Source: Xestospongia bergquistia
Lineage: Eukaryota; Porifera; Demospongiae; Haplosclerida; Petrosiidae
DNA: 64,000 nucleotides
Assembly: GCA_963965975.1 (NCBI GenBank)
Contig: OZ014421.1
Coordinates: forward strand, 1,183,001-1,247,000
Direction: 5' to 3'
Positions 48,065 to 57,671 of the stretch are shown one piece after another; the first letter of the stretch is position 1; each line of letters opens with the position of its first letter. The notes under the pieces are model-generated. The model was given only the letters and a program-made list of their open reading frames with translations. It was not told where the DNA came from and searched no databases. The position numbers were made by a program, and so were the translations under genes.

Positions 48065-49604
48065 TGCAGGTGTGTAGTCCATTAGTCAGAAAACCAAAAG
48101 AGTACTTTGTAGCATATAAGACAATGGTCATTATAAAGCTATTATAAAGTAGCAAAAGTATTCTATTTTACTATATGGTTGTAGTTCAATAGTGGCTATT
48201 ATGTACAGCATAGTTGCAAAGCTATTTACCAAATTGACACAATATTCCTATATATCACAATACGTTGTTAATGTTGTCTAATGATATAATTAATTAGGAA
48301 GCACTAAAAGTTATTATAAAATTAAGAAGCCAAAAGTTAGTGTATAGTTCACTAGTTAAAAAATCAATGATGAAGAAAGGATAGTATGCGTTACTAAATA
48401 GTGGTCATGTAGACTTACTGTCTATACCAAGTACATATACTAAACTACTCTTATATTAATATACTGTATTTGTTTACATATCCTTTGTTTAATTATATAT
48501 TTCATGAAATATAAAGACATACATGTGGTCTATTAATGTAACACTGCATTAAAATACTCTATCAATCACTTTAGTTCCTGCACTCAGTGTGATTAGTTAG
48601 TATTAATTAATTATTGAATTTATTAATTAATTACTATTAAGAAAGCTACCATTTTCTAGCTATAAAATGAAGGCTGTCCTCTTCATTTTATTCCTTATAT
48701 TTATAGTGGAAAACCACCTTATGCAAGTCATTACCTGTTAACATCCATATCATAATATTTATTTATTTCTACTTCATTTTTCAGATTCTAAGTTTTACAA
48801 TTCTAATGCAGAAAGTACTTCTCATGATCCTAATATAGGACTAATTTTTCTGATTCTAATGCAAAAACAATATAACATCATTTATGTAATGTAGAAACTA
48901 CTTTATTGATTAAAATGAAGCATGTCTTTATATATAAAATTATTCTTAATATTATAATTATGATTGATTTGATTTTTATATAGGTATTGAATCTGTAACA
49001 ATTGGTGTGGTTTACAGAAGGTGGTGCAATAAGGTTTGTTGACAAGCAGCTGACCTCATTTTCTGAAGGAAATCCCTATTGTGGTCCTTATAATCAAAGA
49101 GGAAACAGAGCTATTTTTATCTACCTTCCAAAATTAGTTAGTAAATGAGTACAAATGTACCAACTACTCCTGTATATATTAGTAGACAATATCTTATAAC
49201 TATACATTTTGTATTTAAATGGAAACTTATTAATCCTATAGTCCGTACACCCACCATAATTATATATGTTGTTAATAGTCTATCATCACTTTGTCATGTG
49301 TCATGTGATAAGTACCACATAGTGAGTAGGATAAGAGGAGATCTGTACATGTGTGTACTATTGTGATTGTCAAATGATCTGTCACTAGATGTATTTAAAT
49401 ATTAATTGTTATTTATAATAGAAAGATAACTTCAATGCTAATATTCATTACATAACAATAGCGTATCAAAAAAAAATTGAAGCACTTTAATGAATCTATT
49501 AGGACAATACAAATTTTCTTGTTATTTTCTTACTAAATTAGTATTATATAAAAAGACTTGACAACAGTATATATTATCAGCAAAGATCATGAGAATCAGC
49601 AGTG
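48065..49604. other. Intergenic between E and F, no gene
   Basis: The stretch 48070-48300 resembles 10550-10720 joined to 11255-11310 and is the empty-site relative of the 525-bp MITE. The stretch 48300-49140 is AT-rich without clear repeats or coding frames. The stretch 49200-49604 is a 3'-flank unit ending just before gene F's stop. Confidence 0.55.
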
Positions 49605-52600
49605 TTAGTCATATATATCAAACAGTATTGAGTCTCGTTTCATTTTCACTGACAAATTAGACATAGAATTAGATTTACTTTCATCAAATGATGACTTTGA
49701 ATCCATCAAAGAATGTGTCAAATTATTTAAACTAGAAGGTGGGAGAGGTTTCTTGATTATCCTCTTGACTTTTGTCATTGGTTGCTGCAAAGGAGACTTT
49801 AAAAATCGATCACAGACATGATAAAATATAATGCCACAGAATACTACAAATGATATTGATATTAAAACAATACTTGACACTTGTCCTTTTGAGTCGTAAT
49901 TGTCATTTGAAGTTTGTACATTGAAATACGCCATAAGCATGAGGTTAAGAATAAAGAATTCTTCCAGAAAACTCAAAGGAAAATGTCGATATATTCCCTT
50001 AAATATGTAATGCATGAACATAATGACAATTAGAAGAGATGTTAACACATCTAAGCTTTTAGTAGCCTCAGTATCTAGAGACACAACCAGTGCTAAGACA
50101 ACACGAACTAGGAGTAAAAATCCAGTCCAAAAACGACATTTGTCCTTATATGGACCTCCATATGCATCAAAGAAAGGCTTCATATATGTTGACACCTTTT
50201 GGCAGCAACACATATACTTTGATAGAGGTCCTTCAAATAATGGTATAGTAAGAAGGTATAAGGTGTATGGAATAATAAGTAAAATGAGTACAGCCAGTGA
50301 GAACAGGAGCAATGGTATATGACAACCTCTTGCATATTGGACATTAGCATCTATGTACCACCTCAGTAATGAAACAATATTATTCTTATTATCTGTACAT
50401 GGAATTTCGGTATAATAAAGAGCCTGAAAAACAGTGCGAATCAGTTTAGTATAAGAAAGAAGGATCATTGTAGCTAGTACTGGAATTACTTGTCTTCCAA
50501 CAAGTCGAACTACTTTCCTAGAATATCGTAATAATATTATTATAAGTATTAGCAAACACCAAACATAGGCTGGAAAGACAAACTGAAGCCACATTTTACT
50601 GCATGAATCCATGTTATGATAGAAACAAGTCTTAATACCTAGATCTAAATTGATCCAGGAAATGAACTGACTAAGAAAATTCACTGAATGTTTAGGAAAG
50701 AAGATGGGTTCATATATTTTGACAACATTAGCATAGAATATAAGTCCATTGATTGTACCCACAGACACAGTTAAATTTAAAACAATAACAAAAGCTACCA
50801 GTGCTATACCAGCTAAAGCAAATGGAATGATAAGAGCTATGTTGTCATTAGTACATTGTTCACATTGATTATATCCTAACATGAGACTGAATCCTTCAGA
50901 ACATTGTCCACAAAGTATGCCAGATCGACTATGAAGACATTGTTTTTTTGGATAGTTAAGTGTAAAACTAATATTACTGTTATTACAATAATGGAATGGG
51001 CAGTTAGGATAAACAATAAGACAGTTTGAGTCACTTTCATAACCAATCCACATATTACCACCTCTAGTTATAATTTGAGTGTTAATATCACAAGTTATTG
51101 AACCTGAATTTAATTCAGGTCTGCAAATGCAAGTGCCATTTACTAATTGGAAACCAATAGGACAGGCCTCTATTGTAACTTCAATGACTTTAGTATACAA
51201 ATGTTCAATGATGGAACTATTAAGTGTGGCATTGATTCGTGTCGTGTCCAATGAAGAGTTTATTCTTAATGTGAAGTTCACATTAGTGCAAACTGCATTT
51301 AGTCTATTGTTATTATATTGCACAATAGATGAATTATCTGATGAGGTAAATTTTATTACACCTTCTGTTAAGCCGTCTAAAATACCCACTGTAGCTAGTG
51401 ATATATTGACATCAAATCCAGGTGTTATAAGTACACTGACATTTGTAATAGAGCAATTTTGTCTGTTTGCTTCACAAAAGCATATTTGAATAGGATCTGA
51501 TGACACTACTGATAGACCTGTCTGTTGAGGATAGTAAAATAGGTGATCAAAGTAAAGTGTGTTTGTACAATCATCAATTTTACCACCATATAGGACATCA
51601 CCAGATATATCAGCTGTATTGTTGACAAAATATAACACTGTTTTAGTATCATTAGGATAATGATAAGGAATAACTTTAAAAGAGCAGTCAGTGGTATTAT
51701 CGACACCAAGAAATTGTGATACAAAGATTCCTCCACCTGACTTGTTGGCATGATTATAGAGAAATGATATATTTGCATTTTGATTTAATAATAATTGGGA
51801 GTAATTGTATAAAGCAATACCTCCACCATAAATGCCTGAATTGTTTACAAACATGTTATGTCTTTCAAATGTTATTACGCTATTAACACTAACTAAACCA
51901 GTCGTGTTATGATTGCTAACTTCAATTTGGTTCAATGTAACATTATGAACATTCAATAATGTTATAGCAGATTGATATCCTTTTTGCTGTGCATTTGGCC
52001 TATTGAGTACTTTATTGAAATGAAATAAAACCTTTGTGAAATGAAAGCTTCTTGTTAAAGTTGAAGTTGATTGAAACGAATGCAGAACCAAAGCTGGTGA
52101 GAAATTTGCAGTATTTTTGGATATGGTGCAGTTACTAAATTCGATGCTACCACTGTCTGCATGTGAATTAATGTACATTCCTCCTCCATTAGTCTGAGCA
52201 TTATTATTATTTACAGTGCAGTTAGTAAACTCTATACTACCACTGTCTGCATGTGAATCCATGTACATTCCTCCTCCATCAAACACAGCATTATTATTAT
52301 ATATAGTGCTGTTAATAAAGTCAATACTACCACCACCTAATGAAAACATCCACACTCCTCCTCCATTAAGTTGAGCAGTATTGCTGTAGATGTTGGAGTT
52401 AAAAATTCCAAGTCTTCCACTCCCATGTAAATCTATGTACATTCCTCCTCCAAACTGAGCAGTATCATTGGATATAGCACAGTTACTAAACTCAATAGTA
52501 CCACGTCCGTGCAAGCCAATATCTACTCCTCCTCCTTTATACCATGCAGTATTGTTACATATAGTGCAGTTACTAAACTCAATACTACCATCTCCATCCA

Positions 52601-53651
52601 AGTCAATATCCAGTCCTCCTCCTGCATACCGAGCGGTATTGTTGCATACAATAGAGTTACTAAACTCAATACTACCACCTCCATGCAACTCAATAGCCAT
52701 TCCTCCTCCTTCATACCAAGCAGTATTGTTCCATATAGTGCAGTTACTAAACTTAACACTATCACTTTTATGCAAGTGCATTTTCATTCCTCCTCCTCCA
52801 TAATGAGCAGTATTGTTGCATATAGTGCAGTTACTAAACTCAATGCTAGTACCTCCATGTGAGTGAACTTCCACTCCTCCCCCAGACCAAGCTTTATTGC
52901 TTAAAAATATATTGTTTTCGATGAAAACTACAACTGTATTGTCATTACCACCCAACAAGTATATGCCGCATCCTAAACCCAGAGTGAAATTTGATTGCAA
53001 AATAACAATGCTGAGTAGTCTGTTAGTGTTGTCATTATATTTTACATATACATGACCTGCTAAAGTCTCAGGAGCTCCGTTATTAGCAAATGAGGAATTA
53101 ACAATTAACACATCATAAGCATTTTGAAAAAAGAGTCCATCACCTGAACTATTCTGGACTGATACATATTCTAATATGACGTTATTGATTTCAACAAAGT
53201 ATACGCTAATGCTAGCGCTATAATATTGATTCCACTTAAATCCACAGTTTGCTATTGTTAACGATTTCAATACAACATCATTGGTACTACTAAATCGTAT
53301 ACCAGTTCGGTTGCTATTACCACACCTTATTACTGAGGTGGATTGCATAACAGTCTCATGGAAACCTTGTTCTATATGACCCAGTCCCTTTAAAGTTATA
53401 TTACTTACATTGCTGATATCTAATATACCTTGTAGAGTATGAGTTCCATTTAGGAAGTAGAAGATCGCATCATTGGTGAAGTAAAACGAGTAATCAGCAA
53501 CATAGTAGGAGAGGTTATGACAAGAAGTGTTAGCAGAAGGACAATCTTCTCCATTAGGAGCTGCAGAGACATAATACTCAGAAGCAGTAACATATCCACT
53601 GTAGATATACAGTATAACTGATGTTATATAATAGATATGACACCAGCTCAT
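49605..53651 (-). CDS. Beta-helix multi-pass membrane protein, copy F (intact, longest)
   Basis: Single exon, 1348 aa from the ATG at 53651. The frame is open 34 codons further up, to a TTG, but the leader MSWCHIYYITSVILYIYSGY marks the start. The ectodomain has nine GGG coils (SWSGGG-type through AQTNGGGMYI), about residues 250-500, four more than C, and this alone explains the extra length. Coils are 28-30 residues and very alike at DNA level (agtgcagttactaaactca recurs every ~87 bases on the plus strand between 52450 and 52900). Then follow the wide GGG repeats, TGLSVVSSDP, a stalk with CGQCSEGFSLMLGYNQCEQC, a membrane region from ~937, and a tail ending KRDSILFDIYD. No lesions. Role as for C; the longer helix would project the tip further from the membrane. 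Confidence 0.9.
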   Translation of the reverse strand: MSWCHIYYITSVILYIYSGYVTASEYYVSAAPNGEDCPSANTSCHNLSYYVADYSFYFTNDAIFYFLNGTHTLQGILDISNVSNITLKGLGHIEQGFHETVMQSTSVIRCGNSNRTGIRFSSTNDVVLKSLTIANCGFKWNQYYSASISVYFVEINNVILEYVSVQNSSGDGLFFQNAYDVLIVNSSFANNGAPETLAGHVYVKYNDNTNRLLSIVILQSNFTLGLGCGIYLLGGNDNTVVVFIENNIFLSNKAWSGGGVEVHSHGGTSIEFSNCTICNNTAHYGGGGMKMHLHKSDSVKFSNCTIWNNTAWYEGGGMAIELHGGGSIEFSNSIVCNNTARYAGGGLDIDLDGDGSIEFSNCTICNNTAWYKGGGVDIGLHGRGTIEFSNCAISNDTAQFGGGMYIDLHGSGRLGIFNSNIYSNTAQLNGGGVWMFSLGGGSIDFINSTIYNNNAVFDGGGMYMDSHADSGSIEFTNCTVNNNNAQTNGGGMYINSHADSGSIEFSNCTISKNTANFSPALVLHSFQSTSTLTRSFHFTKVLFHFNKVLNRPNAQQKGYQSAITLLNVHNVTLNQIEVSNHNTTGLVSVNSVITFERHNMFVNNSGIYGGGIALYNYSQLLLNQNANISFLYNHANKSGGGIFVSQFLGVDNTTDCSFKVIPYHYPNDTKTVLYFVNNTADISGDVLYGGKIDDCTNTLYFDHLFYYPQQTGLSVVSSDPIQICFCEANRQNCSITNVSVLITPGFDVNISLATVGILDGLTEGVIKFTSSDNSSIVQYNNNRLNAVCTNVNFTLRINSSLDTTRINATLNSSIIEHLYTKVIEVTIEACPIGFQLVNGTCICRPELNSGSITCDINTQIITRGGNMWIGYESDSNCLIVYPNCPFHYCNNSNISFTLNYPKKQCLHSRSGILCGQCSEGFSLMLGYNQCEQCTNDNIALIIPFALAGIALVAFVIVLNLTVSVGTINGLIFYANVVKIYEPIFFPKHSVNFLSQFISWINLDLGIKTCFYHNMDSCSKMWLQFVFPAYVWCLLILIIILLRYSRKVVRLVGRQVIPVLATMILLSYTKLIRTVFQALYYTEIPCTDNKNNIVSLLRWYIDANVQYARGCHIPLLLFSLAVLILLIIPYTLYLLTIPLFEGPLSKYMCCCQKVSTYMKPFFDAYGGPYKDKCRFWTGFLLLVRVVLALVVSLDTEATKSLDVLTSLLIVIMFMHYIFKGIYRHFPLSFLEEFFILNLMLMAYFNVQTSNDNYDSKGQVSSIVLISISFVVFCGIIFYHVCDRFLKSPLQQPMTKVKRIIKKPLPPSSLNNLTHSLMDSKSSFDESKSNSMSNLSVKMKRDSILFDIYD

Positions 53652-53767
53652 GACGGCGTCGTTGTTCACCAGCAAAATAATGAATGAAATACTATGAGAC
53701 TTGTCGATTACTTCCAAATGAACCTTCAAGGAGATCAATCTGACGTTAAGCAAAAGTCAATGATTTC

Positions 53768-53789
53768 CCCAATAGATCGTCGTTTATAT
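53768..53789 (-). promoter_or_regulatory. Conserved core promoter block of gene F
   Basis: The plus strand reads cccaatagatcgtcg then tttatat. It is a shorter and more diverged version, with TATAAA-like sequence on the coding strand about 130 bp before the ATG. A catcatcttgaaatgatttt block follows upstream, as in G. Confidence 0.45.
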
Positions 53790-53859
53790 TGACATCCGAC
53801 GTAGCTGTTTATTTGAAGCAACAAGTAATAACATTACATCATCTTGAAATGATTTTAAT

Positions 53860-54820
53860 ACCTAAAGATTACATAACGTACAATCTTCTCAGCAGCTATG
53901 TTGACGGAACATTAATACATGTCCTTTTTCGATTCGTCAGGTTCCTGTATCCGTTTACTACATGTCCAAGCAATTTAGTTCCTGCTACAACTACAAATGA
54001 CCAATAAACAATTTTGTATATTATTATATAGTGGAAGAACCACATATCAATTCTAAAACTAGTCAGTCAAAATTTGCTAAATCAAATGAACAATTGATTA
54101 TTCACGTGTTTTATTCACCCACTACTAATCATGTATATGATCTTATTAAAAGATTGTTTTGTGTCATGTAGTTGTTATGATAAACAATCATGTGATGCAT
54201 ATGAGCGAGAAAGAAGTGACCTCTACACTATTTTAATATAATTTTTAAGTAATCCTTCACTAAATATACATAAAGACAACTATTTTTTAAGACTGCGGAA
54301 ACAAGAGGGAAACTTTCCGAAATAAGTCACTAACTTCATAGTGATGGAATGAGTGGTTTACTCTACATCTCATAATTACATTAGATAACTATCAATTGAT
54401 ATAAGTAGACTCCTAACTAACTAGTAAACATTCTAGCTACTTACAGAGCTCAACGCACTGTTAAAATTAATATTTTAATTTAACAACTAATATGTACTTC
54501 ACATGAGTGAACTGCTATGGAATATAGAATTTATGTGAATTACTCATTGTATTATTTGTTGGTATGTGAAGTACAACATACCAACCAACTACACAGTGAG
54601 TAATTTATATGATTTCTATATTTCGTAGTAATACATCCATGTTTAAGCTACAAAATAGTTGTTCAAATGACATATTAATATTACTGTGCAATTTTCTAAT
54701 TGAAGTTCCCAAAGTACAAAGAGTTGTTTCTTAGAAATGACACATCATCTTAAGTCAGTGTCTATTAGTTAGTTTAAATGAGTTTAGTATCCACTTAGAT
54801 TATATATACAAGACACTCAC
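53860..54820. other. Intergenic upstream of F, no gene; hairpin inside
   Basis: Holds a worn 3'-flank unit at about 54050-54280, sequence shared with 35880-36060 (agtcactaactt, gatgtagagtaca-like, agataactatcaattgatat) at 54290-54450, and a compact hairpin listed separately. Confidence 0.5.
54521..54622. repeat. 102-bp hairpin (imperfect inverted repeat)
   Basis: The arms run from aatatagaatttatgtg at 54521 to its near reverse complement ending ctatatt at 54622, about 47 bases each. The inner part gttggtatgt/acataccaac pairs perfectly around a ~7-base loop. The size and mismatch pattern resemble a small-RNA precursor or the core of a tiny palindromic MITE. Confidence 0.7.
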
Positions 54821-55338
54821 TTAAAGATCTCCTAGTGGGAACAATTTGAATGTTCTGTACTTTCATATCCATACTTATAATTCTTGGTTGTTGTCTAAAT
54901 CCAAAGCTACTTCTCCTGTTGCCAGCTTGTTCAGTCTCTTTAAATGATTGATCAGTAATGCATTTGTTCTCCTTGAATAGTTGGTAGCGTATTTGTTGTC
55001 TTTGATTGATTGATCTACTTCGGTCATTTGCTTCAAGCTTCATGAGTATCTCTTAATTCTTCAGAAGAGTTGACTTTGAATCTGACTTGAATTTGTTGAA
55101 TGTAGCTCTGTCACTATGTTACAATTAATAGCCTACATTACTATATATGGTTTGCTGACTTGTCTATTTGTACATAGATATTTGTTATATACCTTGTACA
55201 ACTTTAGGTGATGTGGGAGGGATAGTTGTTGGACTTAGTTCAGTAATGCCATCTTTATATTCTTGTTGTTCTGTGTTAGAGACAACTTCTCTTTCATTAA
55301 TATATAATAAGTTGGTTGTCTTATATAAGTAATATCGC
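54821..55338 (-). pseudogene. Two-exon fragment of an unrelated gene
   Basis: The sequence leaves the array repeat at about 54842 and returns near 55360. In between, the minus strand shows exon a (55338-55193; acceptor GTGCAG, reading RYYLYKTTNLLYINER then EQQEYKDGITELSPTTIPPT, donor CAAG|GTATAT) and exon b (55051-54821; acceptor AATTAAG, reading EILMKLEANDRSRSINQRQQ and onward to RRSSFGFRQQPRIISMDMK, donor AA|GTGAGT). Phases match across the 141-bp intron. Composition is clearly coding-like (Gln, Arg, Ser rich). I do not recognise the protein. The last codons overlap array-repeat sequence. A captured host-gene fragment or a piece of an unknown element are both possible. Confidence 0.45.
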
Positions 55339-56053
55339 CTGCACTTGTAACTTCAACTGAATTTTTTCTAAATCAAAAGAATATTTTATTAATCATGTTG
55401 TTTATACACTCATGGCTATTCATACATCCTTATGTATTATATTATACTATGCAATATTATTTGTATATGTCTCATATCATTATCGACAGTAATTACTTTA
55501 AGAGGTTGTTTTGTGTCATGTGTATGTTATGATAAGCAGATAAAAAAATTAAATATTTTGTAGTCAAAACATTATGATGTTTCTTTTTCAGAAGTAACTA
55601 TGTTAAGTGCAATTAGTATAACCATATATGCATATATGCATTATATTATACTATGCATTGTCATTGGCATATATGATATATTATTATTGACTGTAATTAC
55701 CTTATAAGGTTGTTTTGTGTCGTGTGTCTGTTATGATAAGCACATAATCATTTCTTAAATGTATTAGTAGTCATAACATTATGTTGTTTACTTTTTCAGA
55801 AATAACTATGTTAAATGGAATTAGTATAATGATATATTGATTAAACGAATCACTCAATTTTTATAGTGTAAAATATATGCAGCAATGATAATGTGGATTT
55901 CAATATTAAAATTTTGCCAATTTAAAATTTAATACACATACTGTAATGTTCTTTTAGTGGATCAAGAATGCTGTAAACAAAATGATAAAAAAATGACTTA
56001 ATATACCAGCCAGTTCTGTATTTACTACTTGAGAAAACTTAAAATAAGCCATA

Positions 56054-56340
56054 TTTGATCTGATTTGCAGTAACGACCACTTTTGTCAAAATGTTTATGA
56101 CCTAGCTGATTTTCAATAAGAGGCCTCTTATGTGAAAACATTTGTGATTTGTTTTGTGCAAAGGGACTACTGTTAAAAACTCCTCAATAAACAGTTTAGT
56201 ATAGGTACAGTTGCCATGAATAGTTATGAATATATAACACCTGTATGTATACAAAACTATATGTTCATATGTTTTCAACAGCACAAATCAGGTCACATTT
56301 GTTTTGCCAGAAGTGGTCACTTATTGGAAATCAGGTCAAA
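56054..56340. mobile_element. Palindromic TA-flanked MITE, copy 3
   Basis: Begins TTTGATCTGATTTGCAGTAA after TA and ends TCAGGTCAAA before TA. The central tgtatacaaaac arm is present. About 287 bp, near full length. Confidence 0.75.
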
Positions 56341-56858
56341 TATATTCATTAATTTTTCAAAAATTAAGCAAGTGCTATTGTGGTTGATACCTGTAGCTTA
56401 AGATGATGACATTCATTACTAATCATACATCCTTATGTATCATATTATACTATCCAGTGTTATTTGCATATGTACCATTATTGACTGCAATTACTTTGTG
56501 TCATGTGTATGTTATGATAAGTTGATAAGGAATTCCAAAATATATTAGTAGTTAAACATTATGATATTTTCTCTTTCAGAAATAAGTACACTAAATGCAA
56601 CTAGTATAACAATATTTTGATTAAATTAATGATTTAATTTTTATAGTGTGACCACCAAATAAGAATTTTACAGCAGTGATTTAATATTTATGCAAATTTT
56701 GATATTAAATTTAGCCAGCTAAATATTTAATAATTAACTGTAATATTCTTTTACTGGATTTAGAATACTTTAAGCAAAATGATGAACAATGACTGAAGAT
56801 CTAGCATATAGCAGCTACTCCTGTATTAACTAGTGGAGAAAATGAAACATAAACAATA

Positions 56859-57086
56859 TTTGACCTGTTTGCTATAAGGGAGCACTTATGTCAAAAAATT
56901 TGTGACCTGATTTGTACAAAGGGACCACTGTTAAAACACCTCAATAAACAGTTTTCTATACATACAGTTGCCATGAATAGTTGTGAATATATAGCACCTG
57001 TATGTATACAAAACAGTGGTCCCTATTCAAAAATCAGGTCACAATTGTTTTACCAGATATGATCCCTTATTGTAAATCACGTCAAA
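56859..57086. mobile_element. Palindromic TA-flanked MITE, copy 4
   Basis: Begins TTTGACCTG after TA and ends GTCAAA before TA. It has the same central hairpin as copies 1-3 but internal deletions reduce it to about 228 bp. Confidence 0.75.
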
Positions 57087-57671
57087 TATATGGTTTAAAT
57101 TAACCAATTTAATTAAATACTGTGCAAATGTTAAGCAAGTGCTATTGTAGTTGGTACCTGTAGCTTAAGACGATGAGATGGCAATGATACCAAATGTTAT
57201 TGAGGTTGTTTAAGAAGTTGAGTTGTAGGTAAAATGTATTTGAAGTTGCTTAAGGTGATATGATACTCTTGTATTTACTAGTGGAGAAAACTTTACAACT
57301 CATTTCTAAAATTTCTAAAACATGTGTATGTACACCCACTACTAATCATTCATGCTGCCAATTGACCATATCATGTGTCTTGTGTCTGTTATGATAAGTA
57401 ACCACATAGTAAGTAGGGTTATTGGTGACCTGTACATGTGTACGGTGTTATAATAAGTTATTTGTCACTACATTTATTTTAAAATTAACTGTATGTTATA
57501 ATAGAAAAATAACTTTATTAATATTTATAATTATCACAATAAATTGAATATTATAACACATGAATAAACTCTTAGGACAATAAAATTCTCTTATTGTTTC
57601 CTTACAAAATTATTATTATACGGAAGCACGACAACATTACATGTAACTAGCAAAGATCAGAATCATCAGTA

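Larger units (their letters stand above)
55360..57671. other. Intergenic upstream of exon fragment to gene G, no gene
   Basis: Contains three worn 3'-flank units (about 55390-55560, 55640-56040, 57250-57660), two palindromic MITEs (listed) and aagtgctattgtggttgatac-type linker also seen at 34870. No coding frame is supported. Confidence 0.55.

Noticed and set aside
49145-49366. Plus-strand 73-codon open frame
   Set aside because: It covers the common 3'-flank unit. Other copies of the unit do not keep the frame open.
52468-52862. Plus-strand open frames (rich in Ser and Pro) opposite the beta-helix coils, and similar ones at 2043-2312, 22507-23224, 30116-30385 and 60411-60596
   Set aside because: They are antisense shadows of GGG/GGV codons (ctcctcctcc on the other strand), repeat in every paralog and have no start context or independent conservation.
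52450-52900. Regularly spaced repeats resembling a CRISPR array
   Set aside because: The ~87-base units have no unique spacers and are in-frame coils of gene F's coding sequence.
53652-53753. N-terminal extension of gene F (34 extra residues)
   Set aside because: It begins at TTG, and the conserved leader with an ATG starts at 53651. Genes A, C and D have similar short open extensions that are not alike in sequence.
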